From Manis javanica (lineage: Eukaryota; Chordata; Mammalia; Pholidota; Manidae): a stretch of DNA of 64,000 bases. Both the position numbers and the translations under genes were made by a program. The notes beneath the pieces were generated by a model that ran no database searches, had not been told where the DNA came from, and saw nothing but the letters and a program-made list of their open reading frames with translations. The stretch is taken from assembly GCF_040802235.1 (NCBI RefSeq), contig NC_133170.1, positions 1,255,001 through 1,319,000 of the forward strand, written 5' to 3'. Positions 50,401 to 58,062 of the stretch are shown piece after piece. Each line of letters opens with the position of its first letter. Within the stretch, counting starts at the first letter, position 1.

Positions 50401-51537
50401 TTTCGGGCACAGCTGACTCCCTCGTCAGTAAAGAGAGAGGTTAACAGTAAAGAGCAACTCAGGCGGGGTGAGCGGAAAGCATGGCTCACGTTAGAAAACA
50501 CCATCACGAGCACTTCCGGGTTAATTACAATCCATGGTATTTATTAGGCCTAGTTCTTTGAGTTTGATAAATCTTGGGAGCAATCAGACTTGGAAACTGT
50601 ATAAAGCCTGCAACTTATCAGTATGTTATAGAATGTATTCTCAATCTAGTCTCCAAAAGTTGCGGAGATCTGACTGTTTTTAAGAACCTGGGCTCTGGAG
50701 TGGAACAGTCGTGGATTCTGGGCTGTTTCAACCATTGTACAAGCTGTGTGACCTTGAACTGGTTTATCGTCCTGAAACTCATGCCCAGTCTTCTTATGTG
50801 TGAAATGAGGACTGTGTGGTCACTGTGAAGATCACGTTATATAATCTGTGTAGAGTGCATGGCCTGATACTTGGCACAAAATAAACAGTCAGATGCTGTG
50901 GCTAGTAACATTTCCTTTGAGTAAATAAGTTAACACAGACTACATTGTTTTAAAATATGGAAGAAGTTGAGTCAATCTTGAAGGATGTCAGACGTACAAG
51001 ATGTAACCGATTTACCACAGTCATTTTGTTTCACAAATGTGTGAGGATGTTGCACTAAATTAATTTTGGAAGGAGCCCACGAGGACTTCGCTAGGCTGGC
51101 TCACGTAATCGAGTATTCTGTAGAAGGAACAGTAGGAGAAAACAGCTTGAAATGCTGAAATGAAGTAACGTGGAATAAGTGATCACCTTGTCCAATTATT
51201 TTATCAATAGGTGAAAATTTGGTTTCAGAACAGAAGGATGAAGTGGCGGAACTTCAAAGAAAAAGAAGTGCTTTCCAACAGGTGTGTCCAGGAAGTGGGC
51301 CTCCAAGAGGACCCCCTGGCCCGGCCTGCGCCGGGTTTCCCTGCTCCGTGCCCTTCGCTCTGGGAAGTCTGCCGGCAGCCGAGCCCGAGGTGGAGAGAAA
51401 GCGCACCGGAGCCCTTGGACAGACTCACCCGGGAGGGTCCCGGGGCACTGTGCCCGGTGGCACGGGCCCTGCCAGGTGCCTTGTTCGTGTGTCCTGGAGA
51501 AGCTGGAAGCGAGGGCGCGCTCACCGAGTCTGTCTGA
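26125..51537 (+). CDS. DBX2: DBX2, developing brain homeobox 2 (four coding exons: 26125-26479, 39307-39402, 45756-45943, 51211-51537)
   Basis: This gene encodes a nuclear homeodomain transcription factor. DBX proteins are known as Groucho-dependent repressors that pattern interneuron progenitors in the neural tube. Joining the four exons gives 966 bases (355+96+188+327), or 321 residues plus stop. Visible parts are an eh1-like SFLIENLL at residues 37-44, a Pro/Ala-rich linker, a Cys-rich patch from exon 2 (about 131-140), a homeodomain at 170-229 with WFQNRRMKW, and a Ser/Pro/Glu-rich tail ending in ESV. Introns are 12827, 6353 and 5267 bases, with GT..AG ends and phases 1, 1 and 0. The human protein is, from memory, about 339 residues, so this one is shorter, mainly in the exon 1 linker. 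The start at 26125 is supported by an in-frame stop at 25951-25953 upstream and the fit to the DBX2 N terminus. I assign DBX2 rather than DBX1 from the N terminus and tail. No break was seen. Confidence 0.96.
26233..26256 (+). other. DBX2: eh1-like Groucho/TLE interaction motif in DBX2
   Basis: Codons 37-44 read SFLIENLL, close to the engrailed homology 1 pattern F-x-I-x-x-I-L and to the SFLVEDLI-type motif at the same place in DBX1 proteins. Its known role is recruiting Groucho/TLE corepressors. Its presence here supports the start codon and the repressor role. Confidence 0.75.
28715..28850 (-). repeat. L2 LINE 3' end, minus strand
   Basis: CATTCATTCAGTAACCGCTT, ACTGAGCGTCTCCCATGTGT, then CTCTGTCCTAGGCCGTGGGA and GCCCTGTGGGGCTTGTGTTC, is antisense L2 end text. 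Confidence 0.75.
32700..32830 (+). repeat. MIR SINE
   Basis: GATTCAAGTCTGAGGTCTCT, then GACCTCACTGTTTCCTCATT and TAAATGAGAACATAGG, has the MIR core and tail order. Confidence 0.65.
32930..33400 (-). repeat. GC-rich old LTR-like element in DBX2 intron 1 (family uncertain)
   Basis: ACAGGCTTAAAGGAACAATT at the left edge, then TTGTGGGTTGACTGCACTCT, resembles the antisense start of an old LTR or MER repeat ('agtggcttaaaacaacaacc', 'attctgtgggtcagcaattt'). It ends with a CCATTGAAAATCTGCCACAG-like boundary. The body is unusually CpG-rich for an old repeat. The 278-codon minus-strand frame overlapping it (32889-33725) is not a gene I recognise. Confidence 0.45.
34340..34530 (+). repeat. MER5A hAT-Charlie element
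   Basis: TTCTCAGTGGTCCCATCCTG opens it. TTTTAACCACCTGAACAGCT, GGGCCTGGGCATCTGCATCT and CAGATAATTCTAATGTGTAT follow, and GGTTAAGAATCACTGG closes it, as in full-length MER5A. Confidence 0.85.
38180..38390. repeat. L2/MIR-type fragments
   Basis: CATTCAGTAATTTATTGAAA and GTCACATGCTCTGCTGGGTG resemble an antisense L2 end. CTGGCATATAGCAAAGGCTC with AGTAAAGAGCAATTATTAATG resembles a sense L2 or MIR tail just after it. Confidence 0.5.
38834..39027 (+). repeat. hAT-type non-autonomous DNA transposon (CTGTCC..GGACAG-type ends), 280 bp before DBX2 exon 2
   Basis: It starts ATGCTGTCCAATGTGAAAG. GGCCACATGAGTCTATTTAA, CAGCCACATTGCAGGTGCTC and a GGTGCCGTATGGAATAGTGC block follow, and it ends GGGCAGCGCTG. 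This is the order of a common mammalian MER element whose name I cannot fix. Confidence 0.7.
39307..39402 (+). CDS. DBX2: DBX2 coding exon 2 (96 bases, residues 119-151, both ends split)
   Basis: This short exon is preceded by tttctctgcag and followed by gtaagt. Translated in phase, it reads VPSKPCFLSAPP, then LCSACCGESCQRPASATAFP. This matches the DBX2 segment between the N-terminal region and the homeodomain (PSKPFLLS-like start, CC-G-SC core, AFP end). It is too short to appear as an open frame starting with Met. It joins exon 1 through G|TG (Val) and exon 3 through A|GA (Arg). The exon holds a second good donor, GCG|gtgagt at 39360/39361, that would keep the frame. Confidence 0.9.
43373..43384. 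promoter_or_regulatory. perfect NRF1-type palindrome in DBX2 intron 2
   Basis: TGCGCATGCGCG matches the NRF1 consensus YGCGCAYGCGCR at every position. It lies in a locally CG-containing stretch (43370-43470), with a YY1-like ATGGC about 40 bases upstream. NRF1 sites usually mark active CpG promoters, so an intragenic promoter is possible. This is inference from sequence only. Confidence 0.5.
43710..43870 (+). repeat. MIR SINE
   Basis: GGCCGTGTGACCTTGGACAG, then AGCTGCCTAAGCCTCATTTT and GAAATGGGAAGAATAATAGT, is clear MIR core and tail. Confidence 0.85.
44570..45030 (-). repeat. MLT1 LTR, minus strand
   Basis: GTCCTCCTGCTGCTGTCACA, then CACAACACAGACTTAGGATC, TTATGAGGACCCTTGTGATT and ATTAGCACATGTAATTCCAT, follow the antisense MLT1 layout. 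The end is GGCCATTATTCTGCC. No retroviral internal sequence was seen. Confidence 0.7.
45380..45450 (+). repeat. L2 LINE 3' tail
   Basis: CCTGAGCACAGGGCCTGGCA, then AAATTTGTTGAGAGAACAAA and TGAATG, is the sense L2 terminus. Confidence 0.7.
45756..45943 (+). CDS. DBX2: DBX2 coding exon 3 (residues 151-213; homeodomain positions 1-44)
   Basis: The exon follows ctatctttcctctag and ends in TCGCAG before gtacgg. It carries LPLLAQDSNAKARRG, the basic lead-in to the homeodomain, then GILRRAVFSEEQRKALEKMF at 170-189 and helix 2 with YISKTDRKKLAISLGLKESQ at 194-213. Key homeodomain residues are Arg5 (R174), Leu16 (L185) and Phe20 (F189). The intron after HD position 44 is the position shared by many homeobox genes. 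Relative to the human protein as I recall it, HD 11 is Glu rather than Asp and HD 37 is Ser rather than Asn. Confidence 0.96.
45812..45943 (+). other. DBX2: DBX2 homeodomain, first part (HD residues 1-44)
   Basis: Codons 170-213 encode the N-terminal arm and helices 1 and 2 of the homeodomain. The basic arm is ILRR, helix 1 covers SEEQRKALEKMFQ, and helix 2 covers KTDRKKLAISLGL. The domain is completed at 51211-51258 by codons 214-229. Confidence 0.93.
46470..46813 (+). repeat. intron 3 duplicated segment, copy A (344 bp, contains MIR-like core)
   Basis: This segment recurs 2009 bases downstream at 48479-48822 in direct orientation. I could find one difference (C at 46490, T at 48499). The segment includes a MIR-like part (TTATAAACACCTTATGAGAG, then a GAGGAAATGAGG-type core). 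The matching 74-codon minus-strand frames at 46581 and 48590 are by-products of the duplication. Confidence 0.95.
47090..47175 (+). repeat. MIR fragment
   Basis: GGTGCCCCAGTTTCTTATTT, then ACAGAATGGGGACAC, matches the MIR 'cagtttcctcatctgtaaaatgggga' tail. Confidence 0.6.
48205..48305 (+). repeat. MIR SINE
   Basis: TTTGATGTCATTTATCCTTA, TAAGGTAGCTGTTTTTATTA and TACAAATGAGGAAACCGAGA form an obvious MIR segment. Confidence 0.85.
48479..48822 (+). repeat. intron 3 duplicated segment, copy B (344 bp)
   Basis: This is the second copy of 46470-46813 in the same orientation, about 99.7 percent identical by direct reading. Its flanks, TTTTATC before and TTCCAAAGATC after, are unrelated to those of copy A. 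There is no poly-A tail and no evident target-site duplication, which argues against retrotransposition. Confidence 0.95.
48985..49830 (-). repeat. LINE-1 3' region, minus strand, DBX2 intron 3
   Basis: AGTGGCATTAAGTATATTTC, TTGTTGTGCAACCATCCCCG, then CTTTTTAAGGCTGTGTAGTA and TGGACACGTGGGTTGCTGCC, are antisense L1 3' text. The part from 49640 on (CTTCTAGAACTTCCATAGTT, TTAATCCATCTGGAATTCGT) continues into antisense L1 sequence. Two joined L1 pieces are possible. Confidence 0.8.
50685..50905 (+). repeat. MIR SINE, near full length
   Basis: GAACCTGGGCTCTGGAGTGG, GTGTGACCTTGAACTGGTTT, then GTGAAATGAGGACTGTGTGG and GCCTGATACTTGGCACAAAA, follow MIR from head to tail. Confidence 0.85.
51211..51258 (+). 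other. DBX2: DBX2 homeodomain, last part (HD residues 45-60, recognition helix)
   Basis: Codons 214-229 encode the third helix. Gln at HD 50 and Asn at HD 51 predict binding to TAAT-core sites, as for other Q50 homeodomains. Confidence 0.93.
51211..51537 (+). CDS. DBX2: DBX2 coding exon 4 (residues 214-321 and stop; homeodomain recognition helix)
   Basis: The exon starts in phase 0 directly after ttatcaatag. It opens with VKIWFQNRRMKWRNFKEKEV, the recognition helix with Trp48, Phe49, Gln50, Asn51 and Arg53. The first codon is GTG for valine and is not a start. The tail of about 90 residues is Pro-, Ser- and Glu-rich (QEDPLARPAPGFPAPCPSLW, then SPRWRESAPEPLDRL) and ends ALTESV before TGA at 51535-51537. 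HD position 59 is Phe where I recall Ser in human. The two other long frames overlapping this exon do not encode homeodomain sequence. Confidence 0.96.
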   Translation: MKIWFQNRRMKWRNFKEKEVLSNRCVQEVGLQEDPLARPAPGFPAPCPSLWEVCRQPSPRWRESAPEPLDRLTREGPGALCPVARALPGALFVCPGEAGSEGALTESV

Positions 51538-52310
51538 ACGGAAGCGAGCATCCCTCCGTGTTGACTTAGAACACTTAGCTGATAACACTTAGCTTTGGAT
51601 CTAAAGCCAGCTACCCTGTGTCTCATCAGTGCCTAAAACCTAACACCTCTGGAGTGATCCATGAACTAATGCTTTAGGAAAACTCTCTCCTATGTTCTCT
51701 TTTTGGGTCCCAGATTCAGACTTAATTTGTCGGCGGAACAGAATCTCCAGAAGGAACAGTGGATGGGACAGACTGAGAGTACCAGTTGGCTCAGCCCCTG
51801 CTCTGAGTAGATGCATGCGTATCTCTACGTGTGTGTGTATAAATATTCATTAAAACACATTAGTAGAAACTAGTTCCTCTTTTAATATTACATTTCCTTT
51901 TATATGAAGAAAAACCATTGACCCAAATGTTAATTAAAAAAAAAATAATGTGAAATTTGGATTTCAGTGTAAATTTTCATACCCAAGGACATGTTTTAAA
52001 ATATTCTCTATTTCCTGTTTTTTTTCAGTATCCAGCCATCAGTGAATTTTAACAGCTTAGTAATCCTAATCAAATGAACCACTGTTAGATTCATACACTG
52101 AAAGCATGTATTTTAAGTCAACCCAGAAAGTAAACCGGAAGGATTTCTGAATGAAATGATTAGTATCCTTAATTTCTAAGCTCTGCCCCTTACCAGGCCA
52201 TCAGTGAGGGAGGGAGGTACCTATTCAACTAATTTATCTTTTCATCCCTTCTCTTAAGAATGGGCCTTAGTCAAGGTTTGCAAAATAAAATGCCTTTAAG
52301 GGCCTGTCAG
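51538..52310 (+). other. DBX2: probable DBX2 3' UTR
   Basis: From the stop codon the sequence becomes AT-rich and free of obvious repeats. Poly(A) hexamers are ATTAAA at 51849-51854 and AATAAA at 52284-52289. The true end cannot be decided from sequence alone, and a longer 3' UTR is possible. Confidence 0.45.
52284..52289 (+). terminator. DBX2: candidate poly(A) signal AATAAA for DBX2
   Basis: This is the first canonical AATAAA hexamer after the DBX2 stop codon (about 750 bases downstream). A weaker ATTAAA lies at 51849. The next AATAAA at 53333 is inside a MIR repeat and is less likely. Confidence 0.35.
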
Positions 52311-53214
52311 GTGAAAAGAGGGCATGGCCCACGTAAAGATACTTGAATTTAATAATTTTTAAAATACGGTGTTGGCCAACCAAAACGTGTGTGCCATGCA
52401 GTTTGTGACCTCTGGTGAAGACTTCAAGAAGTGTTGTAGTTCTTCAAATGTTCCCACCTGGACTTCAAAATACAGTGATGATGGATCTTATAGTTATTTC
52501 TGTTTACACTTGTAGTTAGAGACTCAATTTTCCACTTAGGTGGTATGCTCTATATATATTAGGTTATTTTTATGTATTAACAAACACCACACAGATGTTT
52601 TGTGTGGTTTTTTTTTGAGTATCCTGAAATAGTATTATTATAAAATTGCATTTCTGGTAGCAATTTACTTAATTAATCTAGAAATTTTTATTCCAGGTCC
52701 AAGAAAAAATTATATTTCACTTTGAAGGAAATGAGACAGAAAAAGGAAATGATGTGGTTTTGAACTAGGTTATTATTAATTTGTGGACAAGAAACATTAG
52801 AAATTCTTGATGTGGAATTTTGTTAGTGAGAAAGCCATGGAAAGAGAGTGGCTCCTAATTGGCTCTTAGCTTTAGATTTTGAAGGTTCAGGGTTTAGAAA
52901 AGGCGGTATTTCAGAAAGTAAGGGGTTTTGGTCAGCATCAAGAACTTATTTTGTGTGAATGGAATTTGAATGCGTATAGGTTAGCCTGTCTTTATCATGA
53001 GATCTTTTATGGAAAAGTCATCTCAAAAGAAGCTTGTCTCAGATCCCCTTTCGGGGAGGAAGGGGAGGAATCTGCTCACAATTTAAAATTTAAAACCTGT
53101 CTTAAAATGATTTGTAATATGGTTTCCTTTCTCTGTATAATATAATGTTAACCTCATTTCCATGTGTTGGGGTTCTTCCTGCATTCTGGAGTCTCCGCTA
53201 GGTCTTCAGGGTGG

Positions 53215-53385
53215 ATTAACGATTCAGTCCTTATTAGAATAACCCTGTGATGTAGGCACTTACACTGCCAGCGTTCCTGTTACCCAGACTCAGGGCGGTG
53301 CGGGTAGGGTGCCTGCCCAAGGTGATAAGGTTAATAAATGGGGTTTGGACCCCGGCAGTCAAGTTTCAGATCCTGAAGTCTCACC
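53215..53385 (+). repeat. MIR SINE
   Basis: AATAACCCTGTGATGTAGGC, then CCAAGGTGATAAGGTTAATA and TTTGGACCCCGGCAGTC, is the MIR core. It also supplies the AATAAA at 53333. Confidence 0.75.
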
Positions 53386-53655
53386 AACCACGTGGAGGTG
53401 GAGGCTGCTGTGGAGTCTGTTGTCCTAGCTATGGACGCATTGTGAGATCTGTGTCTTGGGGGTTGCCGTGTGCTTTATTAAAGAAATTTAGAAGCACATT
53501 GTACTTTATAACCTCTTACTGGGGGATGGTTTTCTTAGTATTCCCTATTAGTTTTGAGGTTTAAGGACAGTAAAGAATTGCAAAAGCTTCCAGCTCTGAA
53601 GCCCCTATGGAGTGGAGAACAGTCCCATAGGAGTGTTTTAAGTGTAAACTGGAAA

Positions 53656-53663
53656 TACACACA

Positions 53664-53714
<51 letters not shown>
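53656..53714. repeat. (AC)n(AT)n compound microsatellite
   Basis: About 24 AC units with one AAC interruption are followed by about six AT units. Confidence 0.95.
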
Positions 53715-54026
53715 TTGGAAATATATTTTTTAATCACTCTGTTAAAAATCATAAAGTGCTCATCTGTAATCATCGTTCCTTGCGACTAACTTGAAAATCA
53801 AATGAGAGAAACCTGAATCGTGGTCCTCTGATACCCAGGCTTTAGAAGGGGTCTCACTGGTGTTGTCTGATCGGCCCCCAGGGTTTCACCCCAAACTCTG
53901 AGACCCAGCAGAGGCTTCTCTCTGTGAGATTGGCCTGATTTTTGAATAGACAAATACATCTCCGACTTGGTTTCTGCTTGGAATATGTGAAGGCTCAGGA
54001 AAAGTATGCTTTGGGTGAATGTATGA

Positions 54027-54300
54027 GTGGCGCCTTGGGGGCGCATGAGCTCACAGCGAGACCCAGGTGGGTACTTACCTGCCCTGCGGAGAGGCTCTGA
54101 GCTCGGTTCTGAGCGGCGCGGGCCTCCCCTCTCCCTGCGCTGGAGCTCTGCCCGCCGTCCTCCACCTACACGGGTATCTCCTCCCTCGTCTAGACACGGA
54201 CTCCGTCCAGGGGGCACAGTACACGCGGCGTCCGCTTCCCGGGGCAGAGCTCTGATATGCGCCAGGGCTGCAGAAGCCTGGGGGCGAAAGTATTTAAAAC
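54027..54300 (-). promoter_or_regulatory. orphan CpG-rich patch with a perfect minus-strand splice donor; possible minus-strand first exon
   Basis: By eye there are more than 20 CG dinucleotides in about 275 bases, against a CpG-poor background, 2.5 kb downstream of the DBX2 stop. On the minus strand a TTTTAAATAC TATA-like box lies at about 54290-54300. GC-rich sequence follows, and GGGCAG|GTAAGT, a perfect donor, falls at 54079/54078. This would suit a non-coding antisense transcript running towards DBX2. The minus-strand frame at 53798-54307 shows no known domain. The transcript is inferred, not shown. Confidence 0.35.
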
Positions 54301-54929
54301 GTTTCAAGAGAAATTGTCTAGTGGATCTTGAGCAGATGAGATGGAAAAATGATGGGCAGTATCCTCTAGCTTTTATAAAGATAAATGTTTTTTAAAGCTA
54401 AATGTGGAGGGTTGAAAGTATATAAGCAGGTTAGGAATGGTCACTGGACCTGGAGATCTTTGACATTGAAAAGGCAGCTCTGGTTCCTGAGCAAGGAGGT
54501 TGGTTGAATGGGGAACCCGATTATTTAGTCTGTCGGTTCTTGAACTTTAAAAATCCATAGACATGAAAATGGCATCCTTTCTATCCAGTTTTGGGTATGT
54601 GCTCAGATCTGGACATATGTTCACACATATTCTTCAACATTCACACCTCCCATCCCACCACCCAGAATCATTATACATATATTTTTTTCACTTTTTGAAT
54701 ATAAAATCATAATTAAATATGTCCACCCAAATGACACATGCCCTTTCTGGCCCCTTTACTCGCCGTTCTGACGTTACGTGTATACCTACAAGCTACGTGC
54801 TCCCCTGCCTGCTCTGTGGCCCATTTTTGTCAAGCTCCGCTCATCTTTAATACAGTGGAGCTCATTCCGCTGTGTTCCTAAGGCTCTAGATGCTGCCTTC
54901 ATCTGAAATCATGCAAATACAGGTTTCCA

Positions 54930-55030
54930 CACCTCCTGGGCACCATGTGTGAGCGCTGTCCTAGGCTCTGTGCAAACAAGTAGGAGGGAGAGAGTGTCAT
55001 TGCCCTCAAGAAATTTATAGTCTGTTCTTC
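54930..55030 (-). repeat. L2 LINE end, minus strand
   Basis: GGGCACCATGTGTGAGCGCT, GTCCTAGGCTCTGTGCAAAC and CATTGCCCTCAAGAAATTTA, then TAGTCTG, is antisense L2. Confidence 0.75.
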
Positions 55031-55544
55031 TTGCCAAACATTTGAAATACCCATGCTCCTGTGCCTGGATCCAATAAAACTGGGGGAAAAAGTAATCTTC
55101 TGACATCCTCCCCAAATCCCTTCCATTTGCAGTGGTGAGAGGGGAGGCTTATCAAGGGCTCCGCCCTTCACACAAGCTGCTTGGCCTTTGCTGGCTTTCT
55201 ATGCTGTCTGTCCTGCATTCGGCCACGTCGGCCCCGAGAAGGGCCAGAAGGGGCCCAAGAGCTCGGCTGTCTTTTGTCCGCAGCGCACCCCACCTTCTGC
55301 TCTTTCTACCTTCTCAGCCTCAGATCGACCTGTGCCCGTGGTGGGTGGGAAGAGTGGAGGAAAAGCAAATAACAAAGAGTGGGGAATCAGGTGACAAGTA
55401 TTACTGAATAGGTAGGGATAATTTCACAGAATTAATTTACATCCTAAACCATTTCTGAAACAAGAACTACCTTAAGGTCATAGTACTAGCCTGCAAAGAT
55501 GGCTCTTAGCTTCCATGTATTAGTCGGATTCCTTTACATTAATT

Positions 55545-55820
55545 TTTTGGTTATAAAAGTTATACATACTCATTATAAATACACACTTGAAAATATAGCT
55601 ATCAAAGAAAAAATGTGTAATTCTACCATCTGGGGAAAGCCAATTTTGTGGTAGCTCTTTTGTGAAAAATATTTCACTTTTGAGTGTGTATATATGTTTA
55701 TGTAAATGTGTGTGTGTGTCTAAATAAAACTCAACTTTATACAGAGAACATTTTCATATGCCATTAAAAATTCTTTGAAATTATGATGAATGCGTAATAT
55801 TCTAGTGTGATTCACTCACT
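55545..55820 (-). repeat. old LINE-1 fragment, minus strand
   Basis: AAAGTTATACATACTCATTA, then TTCATATGCCATTAAAAATT and GAATGCGTAATATTCTAGTG, match antisense old L1 3' sequence. Confidence 0.65.
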
Positions 55821-56526
55821 TTTGGTGGACCAGGGGATGGGCCAGGAGATGGCAGGTCGTGGAAAGAGTGATCACGGGCTCCTGAGCCATAAAGTATGCT
55901 TAGGAAAAACAATCTGACCCTTATTACTTCTTGTAGCTAAATGAAAGCTCAGCCAACATAAGATGTAGGATGAAAATTGAGGGAGTTTCGACTCATACTA
56001 TCGGTGGGGTTGAATGTCAAGTAGTATCAAATGTACCACCTGGAGAATTTCTTCCACAAGACACCATGAAGTTCATTAAAAATACCCCATCCATTCGGAA
56101 ACAAGAGTGTACAGACCTGGATTCCAGGACGTGGCTGGCCACACACCTGCTCGTGTAGGGTAGTATTCCACCTCAGTAAGGGGGGGCAGAAATCAAGCAA
56201 ACTAGTGGGTATGTGGCATCTGCCGCCAGGTTTTGCCAAGGTGGAAAAGCTTCTTTGCCTAGTCAGAGTCCCATGACCCTCACAACTCTATGGATATTCT
56301 CTCAAAATTGAAAAACAAATTATGGGGAGAATCTTTTGCTAGCAGAGCATTCCAAGACTAAAAGGGAGTCTTCAGTGTTATTTAAGCCCAAAGCAGAACC
56401 ATCGCACACTTGATGGTAGTTGAAAGCCAATTTTGGTAATTCAGAGTCAAATTTGAACACAGTCCAATGATAGAATTAATTCATAAGGTAGATCTAATCC
56501 TATTACTATGAATTTGCCCTGTTGGC

Positions 56527-56905
56527 TCCTAGGGGCTGCCATCTAGATTACCACAAGCTGCACAGCTTAAAACAACAGAAATCTATTCTCTCACAATTCT
56601 GGATGTCAGAATCCAAAATCAAGATGTCAGGAGGGCCGTGGCCCTTTGAGGGCTCAGGAAGCCGCCTCTTCCAGGTCCTGGTGGCTGACGGAGTTTTTCG
56701 GCTCGGGCTGCGTGGCCCCAGTGCCCGCCTCTCTGCTTTCTCCTGTCATTGGATCCAGAACCGATTCTAAGTCCAGGGTGATTGTATCTCAAGATCCTTA
56801 ATTGCTTCTGCCAAGTTCCTTTTTTCAAATAAGGTCACATTCACAGGTTCCAGGAGTTAGGACAGGGACATATCTTTTTGAGAACGACTGTTTAACCCAG
56901 TACAA
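56527..56905 (-). repeat. MLT1 LTR, minus strand, near full length
   Basis: GGGGCTGCCATCTAGATTAC, ACAGCTTAAAACAACAGAAA, TATTCTCTCACAATTCTGGA, then AATAAGGTCACATTCACAGG and AGGAGTTAGGACAGGGACAT, follow antisense MLT1 from end to start. It is a solitary LTR. Confidence 0.85.
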
Positions 56906-57135
56906 CTTTATTCTACAGGATCACAGCAAAATATGTAGAATAAACAAAAGTGGAAGACCTAGAAGCCCTTGGCATCCCCTGTAATGGAATTTGACTTAAG
57001 CTTTCGTACTAATCAAGCATTATACTATTTGCAAGAATATTTGTGGCAGGGAAATTTTTGTAGAAACTGCCTCCATTTTAGATTTCTTTATACACTGGGA
57101 CAATTTAAGAAAATGCAGCATTAATTTGTTAAAGC

Positions 57136-57384
57136 CCCCAAATGGATTCCAGATGTTGACCGTTTAATCCATGAAGGTGTTTCCATATTGTACAAATGTG
57201 GTACAGATCAAAACATTGGCATTGTTTAATTTATGACTCACACATGAACCATTGTTTTCTGTGATATAGTTATTTTAAGTGATTCATAAACTAAACAATG
57301 CCAATATTTTGGACACGTACCATGTTTGTATAATGAGGAAACACCTTCTTATATTAAATGGTCAACATCTGGGATCCATGTGGG
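57136..57384. repeat. 249-bp palindromic element (long inverted repeat), DNA-transposon-like
   Basis: The left arm (57136-57240) and the reverse complement of the right arm (about 57281-57384) pair over about 104 bases at roughly 85 percent identity. They share CAGATGTTGACC, GAAGGTGTTTCC and TTGGCATTGTTTA, and are separated by a loop of about 40 bases. Such structures are typical of short non-autonomous DNA transposons. I cannot name the family. Confidence 0.85.
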
Positions 57385-57654
57385 AGTTTCTTTGAAATTT
57401 TAAATAAAGACAAATTAGCATGGCATACATTTTCTCAGAGATGCACCTAGCTAGTAATTGAAGGAGTGAACTTGGCACTATACCGAGGTTAAGAAAATAG
57501 GGATGTTGTTGAGAGAAACATCCAATCATGTTTTACAGCACTGTTTTGAGGGTGGGGTAGATGGAAGTGAGGAATGAAATGCCATATGGACAGTATGGAG
57601 TCAGGGACCAAGAGTCAACTCAAGTGTATTCCGGTTAGATGTGTAAGTTACCAA

Positions 57655-57785
57655 AAGTTTCTGCAAGGCAACTCGGTAACAAGTTGTTAGCATATCCTTT
57701 GACCAGACAATTCTATGTAACAGAATTTATCTTAAGGAAATAGACATGTTCCAACAGTATTATACAGAAGTATGCTCATCCTGAT
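57655..57785 (+). repeat. LINE-1/HAL1 3' fragment, plus strand, left of a nested insertion
   Basis: ATCCTTTGACCAGACAATTC and AGAATTTATCTTAAGGAAAT resemble the L1 text 'cctttgacccagcaattcca' and 'ggaatttatcctacagaaat'. It appears to continue at 58063 after an insertion. Confidence 0.65.
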
Positions 57786-58062
57786 ATATTAGACTTTATT
57801 TTTTAGAGACATTTTAGACTCACAGCAAAACTGTGTGGAAGATACAGATTTCCCGTGTGCCCCTGCCCCGACTGGCTCATGGCTTTCCCCATTATCTCAT
57901 CTCACCCCAGAGTGGTTTGTTTGTTTACATATGAAGTTTACATTGGGTTCACTTGATGTTATAATTTCTATGGGTTTTGAAAAATGTATAGTGACATGTA
58001 CCCACCATTATAATATCATACAGAGTAGTTTCACAGCCCTAAAAGTCCCTCCCCTCATAATA
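57786..58062 (-). repeat. L1ME-type 3' end, minus strand, inserted into an older LINE-1
   Basis: TTTAGACTCACAGCAAAACT, CACCCCAGAGTGGTTTGTTT, then ATGGGTTTTGAAAAATGTAT and ATCATACAGAGTAGTTTCAC, are antisense L1ME 3' text. The flanks belong to a plus-strand LINE. Confidence 0.8.

Larger units (their letters stand above)
45944..51210 (+). other. DBX2: DBX2 intron 3 (5.3 kb)
   Basis: The intron runs from gtacgg to ttatcaatag and splits the homeodomain. The donor is weak at +4 and +6, and the acceptor has a poor pyrimidine tract. It contains two near-identical 344-bp segments (46470-46813 and 48479-48822), MIR pieces, and a minus-strand L1 at about 48985-49830. Confidence 0.85.

Noticed and set aside
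51211..51213. GTG as an alternative start codon for a separate short homeobox gene
   Set aside because: It is the first codon after an intron acceptor and encodes Val45 of the homeodomain. Exon 3 supplies the preceding 44 positions.
26125..51537. Assignment to DBX1 or another homeobox gene
   Set aside because: The MLPSA N terminus, the exon 2 PSKP..CSACCG stretch and the NRCVQEVGLQEDPL tail fit DBX2. DBX1 starts differently and has a longer tail.
51219..51626. Other long frames over DBX2 exon 4 on both strands
   Set aside because: Only the frame of 51211 continues the homeodomain from exon 3. The others are shadows.
53798..54307. 169-codon minus-strand frame
   Set aside because: No domain, and the composition follows local GC content. 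Only the CpG patch and splice donor in it were kept as a possible non-coding exon.
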